This document shows, piece by piece, positions 10,201 through 17,547 of a stretch of DNA of 64,000 bases. Where the stretch lies: NCBI RefSeq assembly GCF_000718635.1, contig NZ_JOBF01000016.1:186001-250000 (forward strand), read 5' to 3'. The translations under genes and the position numbers were made by a program. Origin of the DNA: Streptomyces varsoviensis. Lineage in GTDB: Bacteria > Actinomycetota > Actinomycetes > Streptomycetales > Streptomycetaceae. The notes under the pieces were generated by a model. That model was not told the origin of the DNA. It was given only the letters and a program-made list of their open reading frames with translations, and searched no databases. Numbering within the stretch: position 1 is the first letter of the stretch; the number at the start of each line of letters is the position of its first letter.

Positions 10201-10404
10201 TCGCTCGTCCCACGCCTTTGCCGGCAGAGGGCTCCCACCGCGCCGCCTGACGGGCCGACCGTGGGGCTGCTCGCCGTGCGGGACGGGCCTGGTGTTCTCA
10301 CGTGTCACTGCACAGAGGCTACGTTCTCTCCACGGAGCGCCCCGCGCCGGTCGCTCGCGGGGCGCTACCCGTTCGTCCGTCCATCCTGTGTACGTCCGCG
10401 CCAT
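7300..10404 (-). CDS. Large ATPase-LuxR (LAL-type) regulator; carries a TTA codon
   Basis: This is a large transcriptional regulator built from an N-terminal AAA/STAND-type ATPase, a long helical repeat region and a C-terminal LuxR HTH. The P-loop is GERGAGRST (about residue 121), with Walker B-like LTIVVDDAQYAD near 220. The last ~60 residues form the HTH (LVAEGLSNRQISSVLGLSG). The start is uncertain: ATG 10404 gives 1034 residues but lacks a clear ribosome site, and GTG 10308 is an alternative. A TTA codon at 9415-9417 (codon 330 from 10404) implies bldA dependence. It lies 155 bases upstream of the small LuxR gene and is divergent from the lectin gene. Ligand and targets are not evident. 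Confidence 0.85.
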   Translation of the reverse strand: MARTYTGWTDERVAPRERPARGAPWRERSLCAVTRENTRPVPHGEQPHGRPVRRRGGSPLPAKAWDERSGPAADGFAATPSPAGPAPGADRDPAHLPGRERVLAQARQRLFASDGPNLLVVEGERGAGRSTFAHALAAAAQAEGSGVSFLICGVEDGRRPLLLALRLIKELERHRRIPPTPRRAGGGAADALAAVEFGDRAAVAQALTASLARSAPLTIVVDDAQYADAESLDLLGGVDLERVAPDVRLVVSAVRHGEAGRRAPGDGAVERLAHRRGAHRAVLSRLERAEVAAVVSRRLNALADPELVRAVHEASGGVPAAVDVLLTAWLRTGAIRALDGHVLLVPGTRPPQLPDDDRFVAALRVLGEPGRTVAEGLSVLWPLGRMAATLTAEVTGLSAAAVDDGLRALIGAGIVVELPGPDGGAAAPRGWAFSPPLLEHTVRHRLGPLERARLSSAAVEVVLKAMDDMRTGSPGAATELPAETDLDAYLADQITELNLSRYCPRAVDELVAAADRLHPDADRRGMLRWLRAAVRFADGPTERDDLTRRYVGMAYTAGEYEAVRPAAVSILRDPEGFDVAALQEAAALLAGSAAAVGDPLWLDRLTLSHWWQAGGLPAAVEATGRALALCGQGRWTQGLALLAETEWEWDDGGAAAAIPALLRAGAELVCGEPERFVRSLAGPEVDELSRWGRQAATVYQVDYLLGAGELLEAGAVLERRGMTERSLPPYSLFLRRQLEGRWDEALAVARRLLARGQAGAATGHHLLPERMATVLLARGHTREARHLLDDACGQVTGPADVLLDRAEAELARTFGDLFGAEQALRRGLMAAERGGYVYGTDELWAALAEVCLDTGQASQARECLRWLERVARQTGGDRARLLHLRAAVRLPGQDAATVRSLLREAVDLARSRSQPFETAVTLLSVAPSSDDPPALFYEAYRLFGEVGASLWRFRTRVAIRESGNAVPGRKEAVAENERLLAVLVAEGLSNRQISSVLGLSGDAVANRLTRLFAHAGVRSRAEIVSGVRTGLLEQ

Positions 10405-10769
10405 AGGCGGCGGTATCAGCGTGCACAGTCACATATCCCCAGCTTCCTGCGGATGCGTTGCGGACGAATTGCTGACGAATCGCTGACGAATCGCTGACGA
10501 ATACAGACAGGTGTCGACGCGGCGAGGCATGCCGTCCGGGAGACGGGCCCGCACCGCCGGTTCGAGGCGACCCCCTGAGCCCCGTCGCACGTCGGCCGGG
10601 GCGACAAGGGCAAGATCGTTGTACATATGGACAGCAGAATGGTCCATTCATTCAAATTGGCCCTCGCGCACCCCCGCGATCCGTTCTGCCGCCGCACCGC
10701 GAACCAGGGTCCGGAGAGACCTTCTTCGACTGCCGCCGACAGGCGTTCGCGCACTTCGGAGGGGTGCCG
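10405..10769. other. Divergent promoter region between LAL regulator and lectin gene
   Basis: This 365-base region is less GC-rich than its surroundings and separates the two divergent genes. It should contain both promoters. The notable element is the iteron array at 10460-10503; the rest holds no gene that I can support. Confidence 0.6.
10460..10503. promoter_or_regulatory. Four 11-bp direct repeats, candidate operator
   Basis: Four contiguous 11-base units start at 10460, 10471, 10482 and 10493: GCGGACGAATT, GCTGACGAATC, GCTGACGAATC and GCTGACGAATA. An 11-base period places each copy on the same face of the helix, as in binding sites for activators that bind as head-to-tail oligomers. The array lies 57 bases upstream of the farthest possible LAL start and about 270 bases before the lectin start. 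Operator function is inferred. Confidence 0.65.
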
Positions 10770-12251
10770 ATGACGATCGTCCACGACCGCGCCAAGACCG
10801 TAGCGCGTCGGCATACCGGTCCGGAGCCCGGCACGGACGGCGAACCCCTCGTCCGGGAAGAGGAATTACGATCCTCCGGCAGGCGCGGTCGGCCGTCGCC
10901 GGCCCCCTCCCACCCAGCCGCTCCGTCAAGGAGGCACACCCTGGCTACGCAGTCCGCCCGCTCCTCCGGACGGGAGCCCCACGCCGCGGAGCACCCGGGG
11001 CCCGGTGCCGCCGGCTCCCCATCACCGACATCCGACCCGAGCGGTCCCACCGAACCCCGGCTGCGCGGACGACTGGTGCGGCGCATACGGTCCGCGGCGC
11101 GCCTACCGGCTCTGGCCGACGGCTCGCCCGCGCTCTGGGACCGCGGCACCGGCCACGCGAACGCACCGCGTCCCGGCGCCGACGACGCGCCGGCCGCGGA
11201 CACCGATTCCCCTCCATCGCCACCGGCGCCGACGCCCGGCGCCCCGCCCTCGGTGTCAGCGCGGGCACGGGCCGTGCCCACCGTGCCGGCCGCGCCGAAA
11301 CCGCGGGCAGCGGCGACCTCCGCGAAACCGGCGGCCCCGGACGCGGATACCGCGTCGCCGGCGCCGCGCGAGCGCCACCCCCGCAGGAACCTGCTCACCG
11401 CGGTGGCCGCCGGCACGGCCGTACTGGCGGTGGGGGCGGTGCTCCTGGCCTCGGGCTCACGCCACAAGCCGGAGAACCACCAGGTCACCGTGGCCGACGT
11501 CCCGAGAGCCTCCGTGCCCGCAAGCCTGCGGTCTTCCCCCTCGCCCGACCACTCCCCCTCCCCCTCCGCGAACCACCCCGCCACGAAGCCGTCGGCCGCC
11601 GCCGGCCAAGGCGCCGGACACGGCTCCGCCCCGTCGAAGAACTCCCCCTCTCCCTCCGCGAACCACGCCACCGCAAAGCCGTCGGCCGCCGCCGGCCAAG
11701 GCGCCGGACACGGCTCCGCCCCGTCGAAGAACTCCCCCGAGAAGAGCGCGCAGTCGGATCACCCGCCGGCCCCGGCGGCCTCCCGGATGTTCAGGGGCGC
11801 CGCGCTGGTGCTGCTGCACAACCGCGCCACCGGGCTCTGCGCCGACCTGCCGGGCTACGGTAAGGGGTCGGTCGACGGGCCCGTCAACGAGTACCACTGC
11901 CGGGCCGGTGACAGCGACAACCAGAGGTGGGTCCTGGCGCCGGTGGACCGCAAGGGGCCCGGGGAGGCGAATCTGTTCGTCATCCAGAACACCAAGGACG
12001 GCCTGTGCATGGACCTGCCGGGCTACGGGGGCAAGCCGGTGGGCACCAAGGTCTCCGAGTACCCGTGCGACGGAAGCGCCCGGGACAACCAGACCTGGTA
12101 CATCTGGCCCGGACAGGGCAACCACTACCAGATCCGTAACGCCGAGAGCGGCGGCCGGTGCCTGGGCGTCAGCGGGGGGCCGGGCGCCGGCCTGGACGCC
12201 CGCCTCGAACTGCGCTCCTGCGGGACGGCCGACACCGACTGGTCCTGGTAA
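10770..12251 (+). CDS. Membrane-anchored ricin-B-type lectin protein; TTA codon 33
   Basis: This 493-residue protein has a Pro/Ala/Arg-rich N-terminus (to about 200), one hydrophobic segment after RHPRRNLLTAVAAG (about 208-232), a Ser/Pro/Ala-rich linker with two nearly identical 30-residue repeats, and a C-terminal ricin-type beta-trefoil (about 345-493). The trefoil shows QRW-like blocks DNQRWVL and DNQTWYIW plus paired LCADLPGYG and LCMDLPGYG motifs, and ends in DTDWSW. No catalytic domain is attached. The topology suggests a cell-surface or secreted carbohydrate-binding protein with a cytoplasmic tail. ATG 10770 follows GGAGGGG at a good distance; GTG 10764 is too close to it. TTA at 10866-10868 implies bldA control. 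The carbohydrate target is not known. Confidence 0.85.
   Translation: MTIVHDRAKTVARRHTGPEPGTDGEPLVREEELRSSGRRGRPSPAPSHPAAPSRRHTLATQSARSSGREPHAAEHPGPGAAGSPSPTSDPSGPTEPRLRGRLVRRIRSAARLPALADGSPALWDRGTGHANAPRPGADDAPAADTDSPPSPPAPTPGAPPSVSARARAVPTVPAAPKPRAAATSAKPAAPDADTASPAPRERHPRRNLLTAVAAGTAVLAVGAVLLASGSRHKPENHQVTVADVPRASVPASLRSSPSPDHSPSPSANHPATKPSAAAGQGAGHGSAPSKNSPSPSANHATAKPSAAAGQGAGHGSAPSKNSPEKSAQSDHPPAPAASRMFRGAALVLLHNRATGLCADLPGYGKGSVDGPVNEYHCRAGDSDNQRWVLAPVDRKGPGEANLFVIQNTKDGLCMDLPGYGGKPVGTKVSEYPCDGSARDNQTWYIWPGQGNHYQIRNAESGGRCLGVSGGPGAGLDARLELRSCGTADTDWSW
11551..11730 (+). repeat. 90-bp tandem duplication in the lectin linker
   Basis: Units 11551-11640 and 11641-11730 are near-identical. 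The last ~50 bases are the same in both, and the few changes cluster in the first half. They encode two copies of a Ser/Pro/Ala linker ending SAPSKNSP. The sequence keeps the reading frame and lengthens the spacer between membrane and lectin domain. Confidence 0.9.
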
Positions 12252-12296
12252 ATCCGCGAAAGCGCTCCAGGGTCCCCCGAACTCCCGGCGACGCAC

Positions 12297-12331
12297 GAGG
12301 GCCGCCCGGCTTCGCAAGCCCGGCGGCCCTC
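12297..12331. terminator. Hairpin between convergent lectin and LAL genes
   Basis: A stem of about 15 base pairs with one C-C mismatch and a CGC loop lies between the lectin stop (12251) and the end of the leftward LAL gene (12348). It probably terminates transcription from both sides. No clear U-tract follows, as is usual in Streptomyces. Confidence 0.7.
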
Positions 12332-12347
12332 CGCCGTCACAGCGCCC

Positions 12348-15194
12348 TCAGAGCAACGGTTCCATGTGGGAGGGCGACACCGCGGAGCCGCCTGCCTCGC
12401 CCGGCGCCGGGCAGTCGGGCAGCAGCCCCAGCCGGGCCAGGGTCCCGTCCAGCCGGGACGCGGCCAGCTCCGCGCGGGACCGGCAGCCGGTGCGTTGGAA
12501 GAGCCTGGTAAGGCGCTGCTCCACCGTCTTCTCGCTGCACGCCATGCGGGCGGCTATCCGCCGGTTGGTCTCGCCGTCGCTCACCAGGTCGATCAGACGC
12601 ACATCGCTCTCGCTCAGCCGGTTCGGCGCCGCCCGCTGTCTGGGCACGTTCAGCTTCAGGCCCTGCCACCGCGCCCGGACGGCGAGCATCGTGCGCAGGA
12701 ACGTCGCCGCCCCGAGCGTCTGCGCCTCGCGCACCGCCTCGTCCAGCCAGTTCTGAGGATCGTCGACCAGCGCGACCAGGCACTCCCGGGCGAGCAGCAG
12801 CAACTGCCGGTCGCCACGCCGCCGCACCAGGGAGAAGGCGCTCCGCGCACTCTTGACATCGCCGTGCAACATGGCCCGTCCCAGGAGCATCGACTCCCGC
12901 GTCATCGGGGAGCCCACCTCGGCGTGCAGCGCCTCCAGTTCCTCCTGCGCTCGCACGCGGTCGCCCTCACGGCCTTCCCGCGAACCGTACGAGAGCAGCC
13001 GCAGCAGCAGCCGGTCCAGGCCCGCGAGCATGCCGTTCTCGCGCGCCCGCCGGACGTCCCGCCACCCCCGCTCGAACGCCTCGTCCGGCCGGCCCTCCGC
13101 GGAGCGGACCCCCATCCGCACCCGCCCGACCAGGGGGTGGGGGACGGCCTCGGAGATGAGATCCAGCCAGGTGCGGGCCCGCTCGATGTCGCCGCGCATC
13201 CAGTGGATCTCGCCCGCCAGTGCCCGGGCGAGCTGTGCGACACCGGAGGGCTCCCGGGCCCGGCCGCGCAGTTCGATCCGGCGGATCCCGTCGAGCGCCT
13301 CGTCCCACCGGCCCGCGAGGTAGTCGCGGACCACCGCGTGATACCTCACCGCGGTGCTGTCGCCGGCCTTGGTGTACCGATCCGCCAGCACCGCTTCCAG
13401 CGCACCGGCCAGGTCGCCGTAGGCGGCGGCGCCACGCAGCCGGTCCCAGGCCGCGCCCTCCACCGCCCCCGGAAGATCGCGCCGGGCCCGGTCGCTCTCG
13501 GCCCGCCCGCCCACCGCCGCCGCCAGCAGCCGGGTCTCCGCCGGTGTGGGCAGCGGGCCGCGAGGGGGCCCGCCCGCCTCGGGCGTGTCGTCCGGCGCCG
13601 CGGGGAGCAGCGGACCGATCCCGTACCGCCCGCCCAGCGCCGACAGCCCGGCCGCCGCCGGTATGCGCCGCAGCGCGGCCCAGCGCCGGTCGACGGCCGC
13701 CTCGGCGTGTTCGTGCAGCGCCGCCACGGACCAGGCGCGGGCGCTGAAGTCCAGGTCCGTTCCCGCGTCCGCCGGCGCGGCGTCCAGGCCGGCGAACAGC
13801 GGCGCCGCCAGCGCCAGCGCCCCGGCGTGGTCGGCCTGGCGCAGGCCCAGTTCCAGCGCCTGGCGCAGCACGCCGGACGCCTCCGGCCCCCGTCGCATGC
13901 GCGCCAGCGCCGCTCCGTAGACATCGACCGTCCGGGGCACGGCGAACCGCGCGCGTCTACGGGCCGCCGCCAGCACCAGCGGCACCGCGATCTCGTCCGC
14001 CAGCTCCGGCCCCATGGCGGCCGCGTGACCGGCCAGCCACGGGCGGCCGGTGCCCGCGGCGACCGGGTCCAGCCGGTCGAGGAGCGAACGCACCATGCGC
14101 GCGCGCAGCTCCCGCACCTCGCGGGTGACGGGCAGCGTCCGCAACGCCGCCGCCAGCGCCGGCACGGTGAACGCCAGCCGCCCCTCGTGGTCGGCGCTCA
14201 GCACGCCTTGGACCAGCAACTGGTCCGCGGCCTCGGCGACGTCGCAGCCGGCCGGCCGGCCCGGCTCCGCCGCGCGGTACAGGTCCTCCAGGCGCAGCTC
14301 GGCCGCCTCGACCAGATGAGCCAGTACGGCCGCGCTCCGGACGCGCCCGTAGGGCACGGGGAGGCCCGGCCACCCGAGATCGGACAGTTCCTCCGCCTCC
14401 GCGGCGAAGCGCAGGCCGCCCGCCGGTTCGCTGACGGCGACCCGGCCGTCCAACTCCACGAGCGCGCCGTCCCGTTCGACGCCGGCGAGCACCGAGAGCA
14501 GGGCGCCGGGGTTGCCCCCCAGGGGGCCGAGGGAACGGGTCACCGCCGTCACCAGGTCGGGATCGACGGGGCGGCCGAGCCGACGCGAGAGCAGTTCCCG
14601 CACGTCGTCCCGTGCCAGCGGCCCCAGTGTGAGCACGGTGTCCGCGGCCAGCGCCAGGTCCCCGCCGCACTCCGTCGACGCGGTCGGCCGGGACGTCAGC
14701 ACCACCGGCAGGCCCGCGGGCCGGAAGACACGCAGCATCAGCCCCAGGGCGGAGACGGTGGCCGGCGGCACGGCGTCGACGCCGTCCACCACCATGGCGA
14801 ACGGCATGTGATCCGCCGCGTCGGCGAGCGTCTCGCCGATCGTGGACAGCAGGGCCAGCCCCCCGTCGCGCCCGGCTGTCCGCAGCTCCACACGCCGGAT
14901 CGCGGTGACGCGCGCCGGAAGCCGGCCGTCGTTGATCCTGGCCAGCAGCCGACAGACCGCGTCGACCAGCGCCGCCGTGCCCGGCTCCCCCTCGGCCGTC
15001 CGCAGGCCGAGGGGGAGCACCTTCGCGCCGCCCCGCACCGCCGCCAGGCGGCCGGACTCCACGACGGCGGTCTTCCCCACCCCGGGCGGGCCGGTGACCA
15101 GCACGGTCCGTGCCGTGCCAGTGGCGCCCAAAGCGCTGGCGACCAAGCTCACGTCGCCTTCCCTGCCCGGCAGGGAAGGATCACGCTGCTGCAT
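12348..15194 (-). CDS. Large ATPase-LuxR (LAL-type) regulator, second copy
   Basis: This ~948-residue regulator has the same layout as the LAL protein at 7300. Its N-terminal ATPase has P-loop GPPGVGKTA (about residue 33) and Walker B-like FAMVVDGVDAVPP. A long helical region follows, with a C-terminal HTH (LVSDGETNRRIAARMACSE, then VEQRLTRLFQRTGCRSRAEL). ATG 15194 is chosen because GAGGAG lies seven bases upstream; longer in-frame starts up to 15452 would overlap the divergent gene and lack a good site. I found no TTA codon in frame, unlike the first copy. It is divergent from the small LuxR gene at 15451 and probably shares its promoter region. Confidence 0.87.
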   Translation of the reverse strand: MQQRDPSLPGREGDVSLVASALGATGTARTVLVTGPPGVGKTAVVESGRLAAVRGGAKVLPLGLRTAEGEPGTAALVDAVCRLLARINDGRLPARVTAIRRVELRTAGRDGGLALLSTIGETLADAADHMPFAMVVDGVDAVPPATVSALGLMLRVFRPAGLPVVLTSRPTASTECGGDLALAADTVLTLGPLARDDVRELLSRRLGRPVDPDLVTAVTRSLGPLGGNPGALLSVLAGVERDGALVELDGRVAVSEPAGGLRFAAEAEELSDLGWPGLPVPYGRVRSAAVLAHLVEAAELRLEDLYRAAEPGRPAGCDVAEAADQLLVQGVLSADHEGRLAFTVPALAAALRTLPVTREVRELRARMVRSLLDRLDPVAAGTGRPWLAGHAAAMGPELADEIAVPLVLAAARRRARFAVPRTVDVYGAALARMRRGPEASGVLRQALELGLRQADHAGALALAAPLFAGLDAAPADAGTDLDFSARAWSVAALHEHAEAAVDRRWAALRRIPAAAGLSALGGRYGIGPLLPAAPDDTPEAGGPPRGPLPTPAETRLLAAAVGGRAESDRARRDLPGAVEGAAWDRLRGAAAYGDLAGALEAVLADRYTKAGDSTAVRYHAVVRDYLAGRWDEALDGIRRIELRGRAREPSGVAQLARALAGEIHWMRGDIERARTWLDLISEAVPHPLVGRVRMGVRSAEGRPDEAFERGWRDVRRARENGMLAGLDRLLLRLLSYGSREGREGDRVRAQEELEALHAEVGSPMTRESMLLGRAMLHGDVKSARSAFSLVRRRGDRQLLLLARECLVALVDDPQNWLDEAVREAQTLGAATFLRTMLAVRARWQGLKLNVPRQRAAPNRLSESDVRLIDLVSDGETNRRIAARMACSEKTVEQRLTRLFQRTGCRSRAELAASRLDGTLARLGLLPDCPAPGEAGGSAVSPSHMEPLL

Positions 15195-15450
15195 CGACGA
15201 CTCCTCACTCCGAACGCGGCCGGCGGGGACCGGGGTCACGGTCCGCGGCACGGCGCCGGCCTGCTCCAGGGCCGAGACCATGATTTCAAATCCGTTTTGC
15301 GGCTGATTGCCCTCGTACCGGCCGACGCTGATGCCAGATTTCCCTGCCTTTGGTGACCCGCGGTCCGCGCCCGGCGGTGGTCGGAGCCGTACATGACACG
15401 ATCGGTGTCTTGATGGATCGACGTACGCCCCCTCGTCCGCGGAAGGTGCC
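15195..15450. promoter_or_regulatory. Shared divergent promoter region of LAL and LuxR genes
   Basis: These 256 bases separate two divergent regulator genes and include an AT-richer patch at about 15280-15345. The 11-base iterons of 10460-10503 are not present here, so the two regulator pairs are probably controlled differently. Confidence 0.5.
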
Positions 15451-16101
15451 ATGCCTCAGCAAACGCCCCCGCAGAGAGTGGCAGTGGCGATACACGCCTC
15501 GGACACCCTCACGCGCATCGGCTTGGCCAGCCTCCTGCGGCAGGACCGTCGCTTCTCCGAGACGCCCGCGGACCGGACGGACCGAGCGGGCCCGGCCGAT
15601 GTGACCGTGGTCGCGGTGGACACCGCGGACGCCTCCACCCTCAGCCTGCTGCACACGCTCTCGGAGACCTCCAGCCCCCGGTTCGTGCTGCTGGTCGGAC
15701 GGCAGTGGCAGGCCGACATCTTCGCCGCGGTCGACCGCGGGGTCCGCGCCGTGCTCTGCCGCGACAGCTTCACCCCGGCGGCCTTCTCGCAGACGCTGCT
15801 GACCGTCGCCCGCGGCGGCGGCAGCTTTCCCCCCGACCTCCAGGGCACCCTCATGCGGCAGGTGCAGTGGACCCACCGCGAGGTCCTCGCCCCCCGCGGC
15901 CTGACCGCCTCAGGAGTCAGCCCCCGCGAGGTGGAGGTCCTGCGCCTCCTCGCGGAGGGCCTGGAGCTGCCGGAAGTCGCCGAGAAGCTCGCCTACTCCG
16001 AACGCACCGTGAAGTACGTGCTCTACGGCCTGATGAAACGCATGAACCTGCGCAACCGCGCGCACGCGGTCTCCCACGCCCTGCGCACCGGCCTGATCTG
16101 A
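15451..16101 (+). CDS. LuxR-type regulator with degenerate receiver domain, second copy
   Basis: This 216-residue paralogue of the regulator at 6500 has the same plan: a receiver-like N-terminus without the acidic pocket (HASDT at its position) and a C-terminal HTH with PREVEVLRLLAEGLELPEVA and KYVLYGLMKRMNLRNRAHAV. The C-terminal ~75 residues are very close to the first copy, while the N-terminal part is more diverged, which suggests shared DNA targets but separate inputs. ATG 15451 has GGAAGG upstream. No TTA codon is present. It diverges from the second LAL gene. Confidence 0.86.
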   Translation: MPQQTPPQRVAVAIHASDTLTRIGLASLLRQDRRFSETPADRTDRAGPADVTVVAVDTADASTLSLLHTLSETSSPRFVLLVGRQWQADIFAAVDRGVRAVLCRDSFTPAAFSQTLLTVARGGGSFPPDLQGTLMRQVQWTHREVLAPRGLTASGVSPREVEVLRLLAEGLELPEVAEKLAYSERTVKYVLYGLMKRMNLRNRAHAVSHALRTGLI

Positions 16102-16152
16102 GAGTGCGAGGACGAGCGTCCGCACCTCCTGCACTTCACCCGAACCCGCAGG

Positions 16153-17484
16153 TCAGGCACCCTTCCCCGTCGGCTTCAGGATCGCCACGCACTCCACGTG
16201 GTGCGTCATCGGGAAGAGGTCGAAGGCCCGCAGGGTGGCCGGGCGGTAGCCCTCGTCGGCGAAGTAGGCGAGGTCGCGGGCCAGGGCGGCTGGGTCGCAG
16301 GCTACGTAGGCGATGCGGCGGGGGGTGAGGGAGGCGAGGTGGCGGATGGTTTGGCGGCCGGCGCCGGCGCGTGGGGGATCGAGGACGATGAGGTCGGCGT
16401 CGGTGATGCCGGTGCGGGGGAGGGCCTGCTCGACCTTGCCGTGTTCGATGCGGACGCGGTCGAGGTCCTGGAGGTTGTGGCGGGCGTCTTCGACGGCGCG
16501 CTTGGTGGATTCGATGCCGAGGACGGCGCCCTTGTCGCCGACGCGTTCGGCGAGGGCGCCCGCGAAGAGGCCGACGCCGCAGTAGAGGTCGAGGGCCGTG
16601 TCGCCCTTGCGCGGCATGAGGCCCTGCATGACGGCCTTGACGAGGGTGTCGGCGGCCTGGGGGTGGACCTGCCAGAAGCCGCCCTCGCCGACGCGGCAGG
16701 TGCGGCCGTCGGCGCGTTCGCGGACGAAGGGGCGGCCGTGGACGCGGTGGACGGCCTTGTCGCGTTCGCCGACGCGCAGGACCGACACCGGCTTGTCGAG
16801 TTCCACGATGGGGAGGCGGCCGCCGGGCTTCGGGGTGAGGATGACCTGGCGGTCGCCGGAGCCGGTGGCCGCGATGGCCTCCACCGAGGCGATCTGGGGC
16901 CATTCGCGCTTCTCGATGCCCAGCTCCGTGACGGCGGGCGCCGCGATGAGGCAGCGGTCGATGATCTCGACCTCGTGCGAGCGGTGCTTGCGCAGGCCCG
17001 CGCGGCCCTCGGCGTCCACCGCGTACTGCACCCGCGTCCGCCACGCCGGGACCTCCCCCGCCGGCAGCTTGTCGCCCTCCGCCGGCATGACCGTGCCGTC
17101 CCAGCCCGCCTCCTCGGGGGTCAGGCCCGCGAGGCGCAGCAGTTGCTCGGCGATCACCTCGCCCTTGAGGCGGCGCTGCGCGCCCGGCTTGGCGTGCTGC
17201 CAGTCGCAGCCGCCGCACTTCCCCGGGCCGGAGAACGGGCAGGGGGCCGGCACCCGGTCCTTCGACGCCTCGATGATCTCCACGGCGTCCGCGCGCAGGA
17301 AGCGGGACGTCTCCTCGCCCTCGGTCACCCGCGCGACCACCCGCTCCCCCGGCAGCGCGTGCCGTACGAACAGCACCCGGCCCCCGCCCGTACGCGCCAC
17401 GCAGTGCCCGCCGTGCGCGACCGGGCCCACCTCGACCTCGTACTCCTCGCCTACCAGCGATGATGCTTCGGTCTCTTGCGGCAT
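16153..17484 (-). CDS. Class I SAM-dependent RNA methyltransferase (TRAM, Fe-S; RumA/TrmA family)
   Basis: This enzyme probably methylates uracil-C5 in rRNA or tRNA. The 443-residue protein has an N-terminal TRAM domain (about 10-70), a Cys cluster CPFSGPGKCGGC with a further Cys near 165 that matches the 4Fe-4S site of this family, and a C-terminal Rossmann methyltransferase domain. The SAM motif is DLYCGVGLFAG; VLDPPRAG and VACDPAALARD are the catalytic-region motifs. AGGAG precedes ATG 17484. The exact RNA target cannot be read from the sequence. It lies 63 bases downstream of the KimA-like gene on the same strand. Confidence 0.9.
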   Translation of the reverse strand: MPQETEASSLVGEEYEVEVGPVAHGGHCVARTGGGRVLFVRHALPGERVVARVTEGEETSRFLRADAVEIIEASKDRVPAPCPFSGPGKCGGCDWQHAKPGAQRRLKGEVIAEQLLRLAGLTPEEAGWDGTVMPAEGDKLPAGEVPAWRTRVQYAVDAEGRAGLRKHRSHEVEIIDRCLIAAPAVTELGIEKREWPQIASVEAIAATGSGDRQVILTPKPGGRLPIVELDKPVSVLRVGERDKAVHRVHGRPFVRERADGRTCRVGEGGFWQVHPQAADTLVKAVMQGLMPRKGDTALDLYCGVGLFAGALAERVGDKGAVLGIESTKRAVEDARHNLQDLDRVRIEHGKVEQALPRTGITDADLIVLDPPRAGAGRQTIRHLASLTPRRIAYVACDPAALARDLAYFADEGYRPATLRAFDLFPMTHHVECVAILKPTGKGA

Positions 17485-17547
17485 GGCGGAGCGCTCCTGA
17501 GCTGGGGTGAGGGGGTGCAGCCCGTCAGTCTACTTGCCGCACCGCCG

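Noticed and set aside
10460..10503. Origin-type or plasmid iterons
   Set aside because: There are no replication genes or DnaA boxes nearby; the array sits in a promoter region, so an operator is more likely.
12366..15356. A ~1000-codon plus-strand frame opposite the second LAL gene
   Set aside because: Composition is typical of an antisense shadow (Arg/Gln/His-rich) and no family motif is seen; the minus-strand frame has P-loop and HTH.
16102..16152. Terminator hairpin between the LuxR and RNA methyltransferase genes
   Set aside because: The only candidate (about 16105-16126) has a bulge and a short stem, too weak to list.
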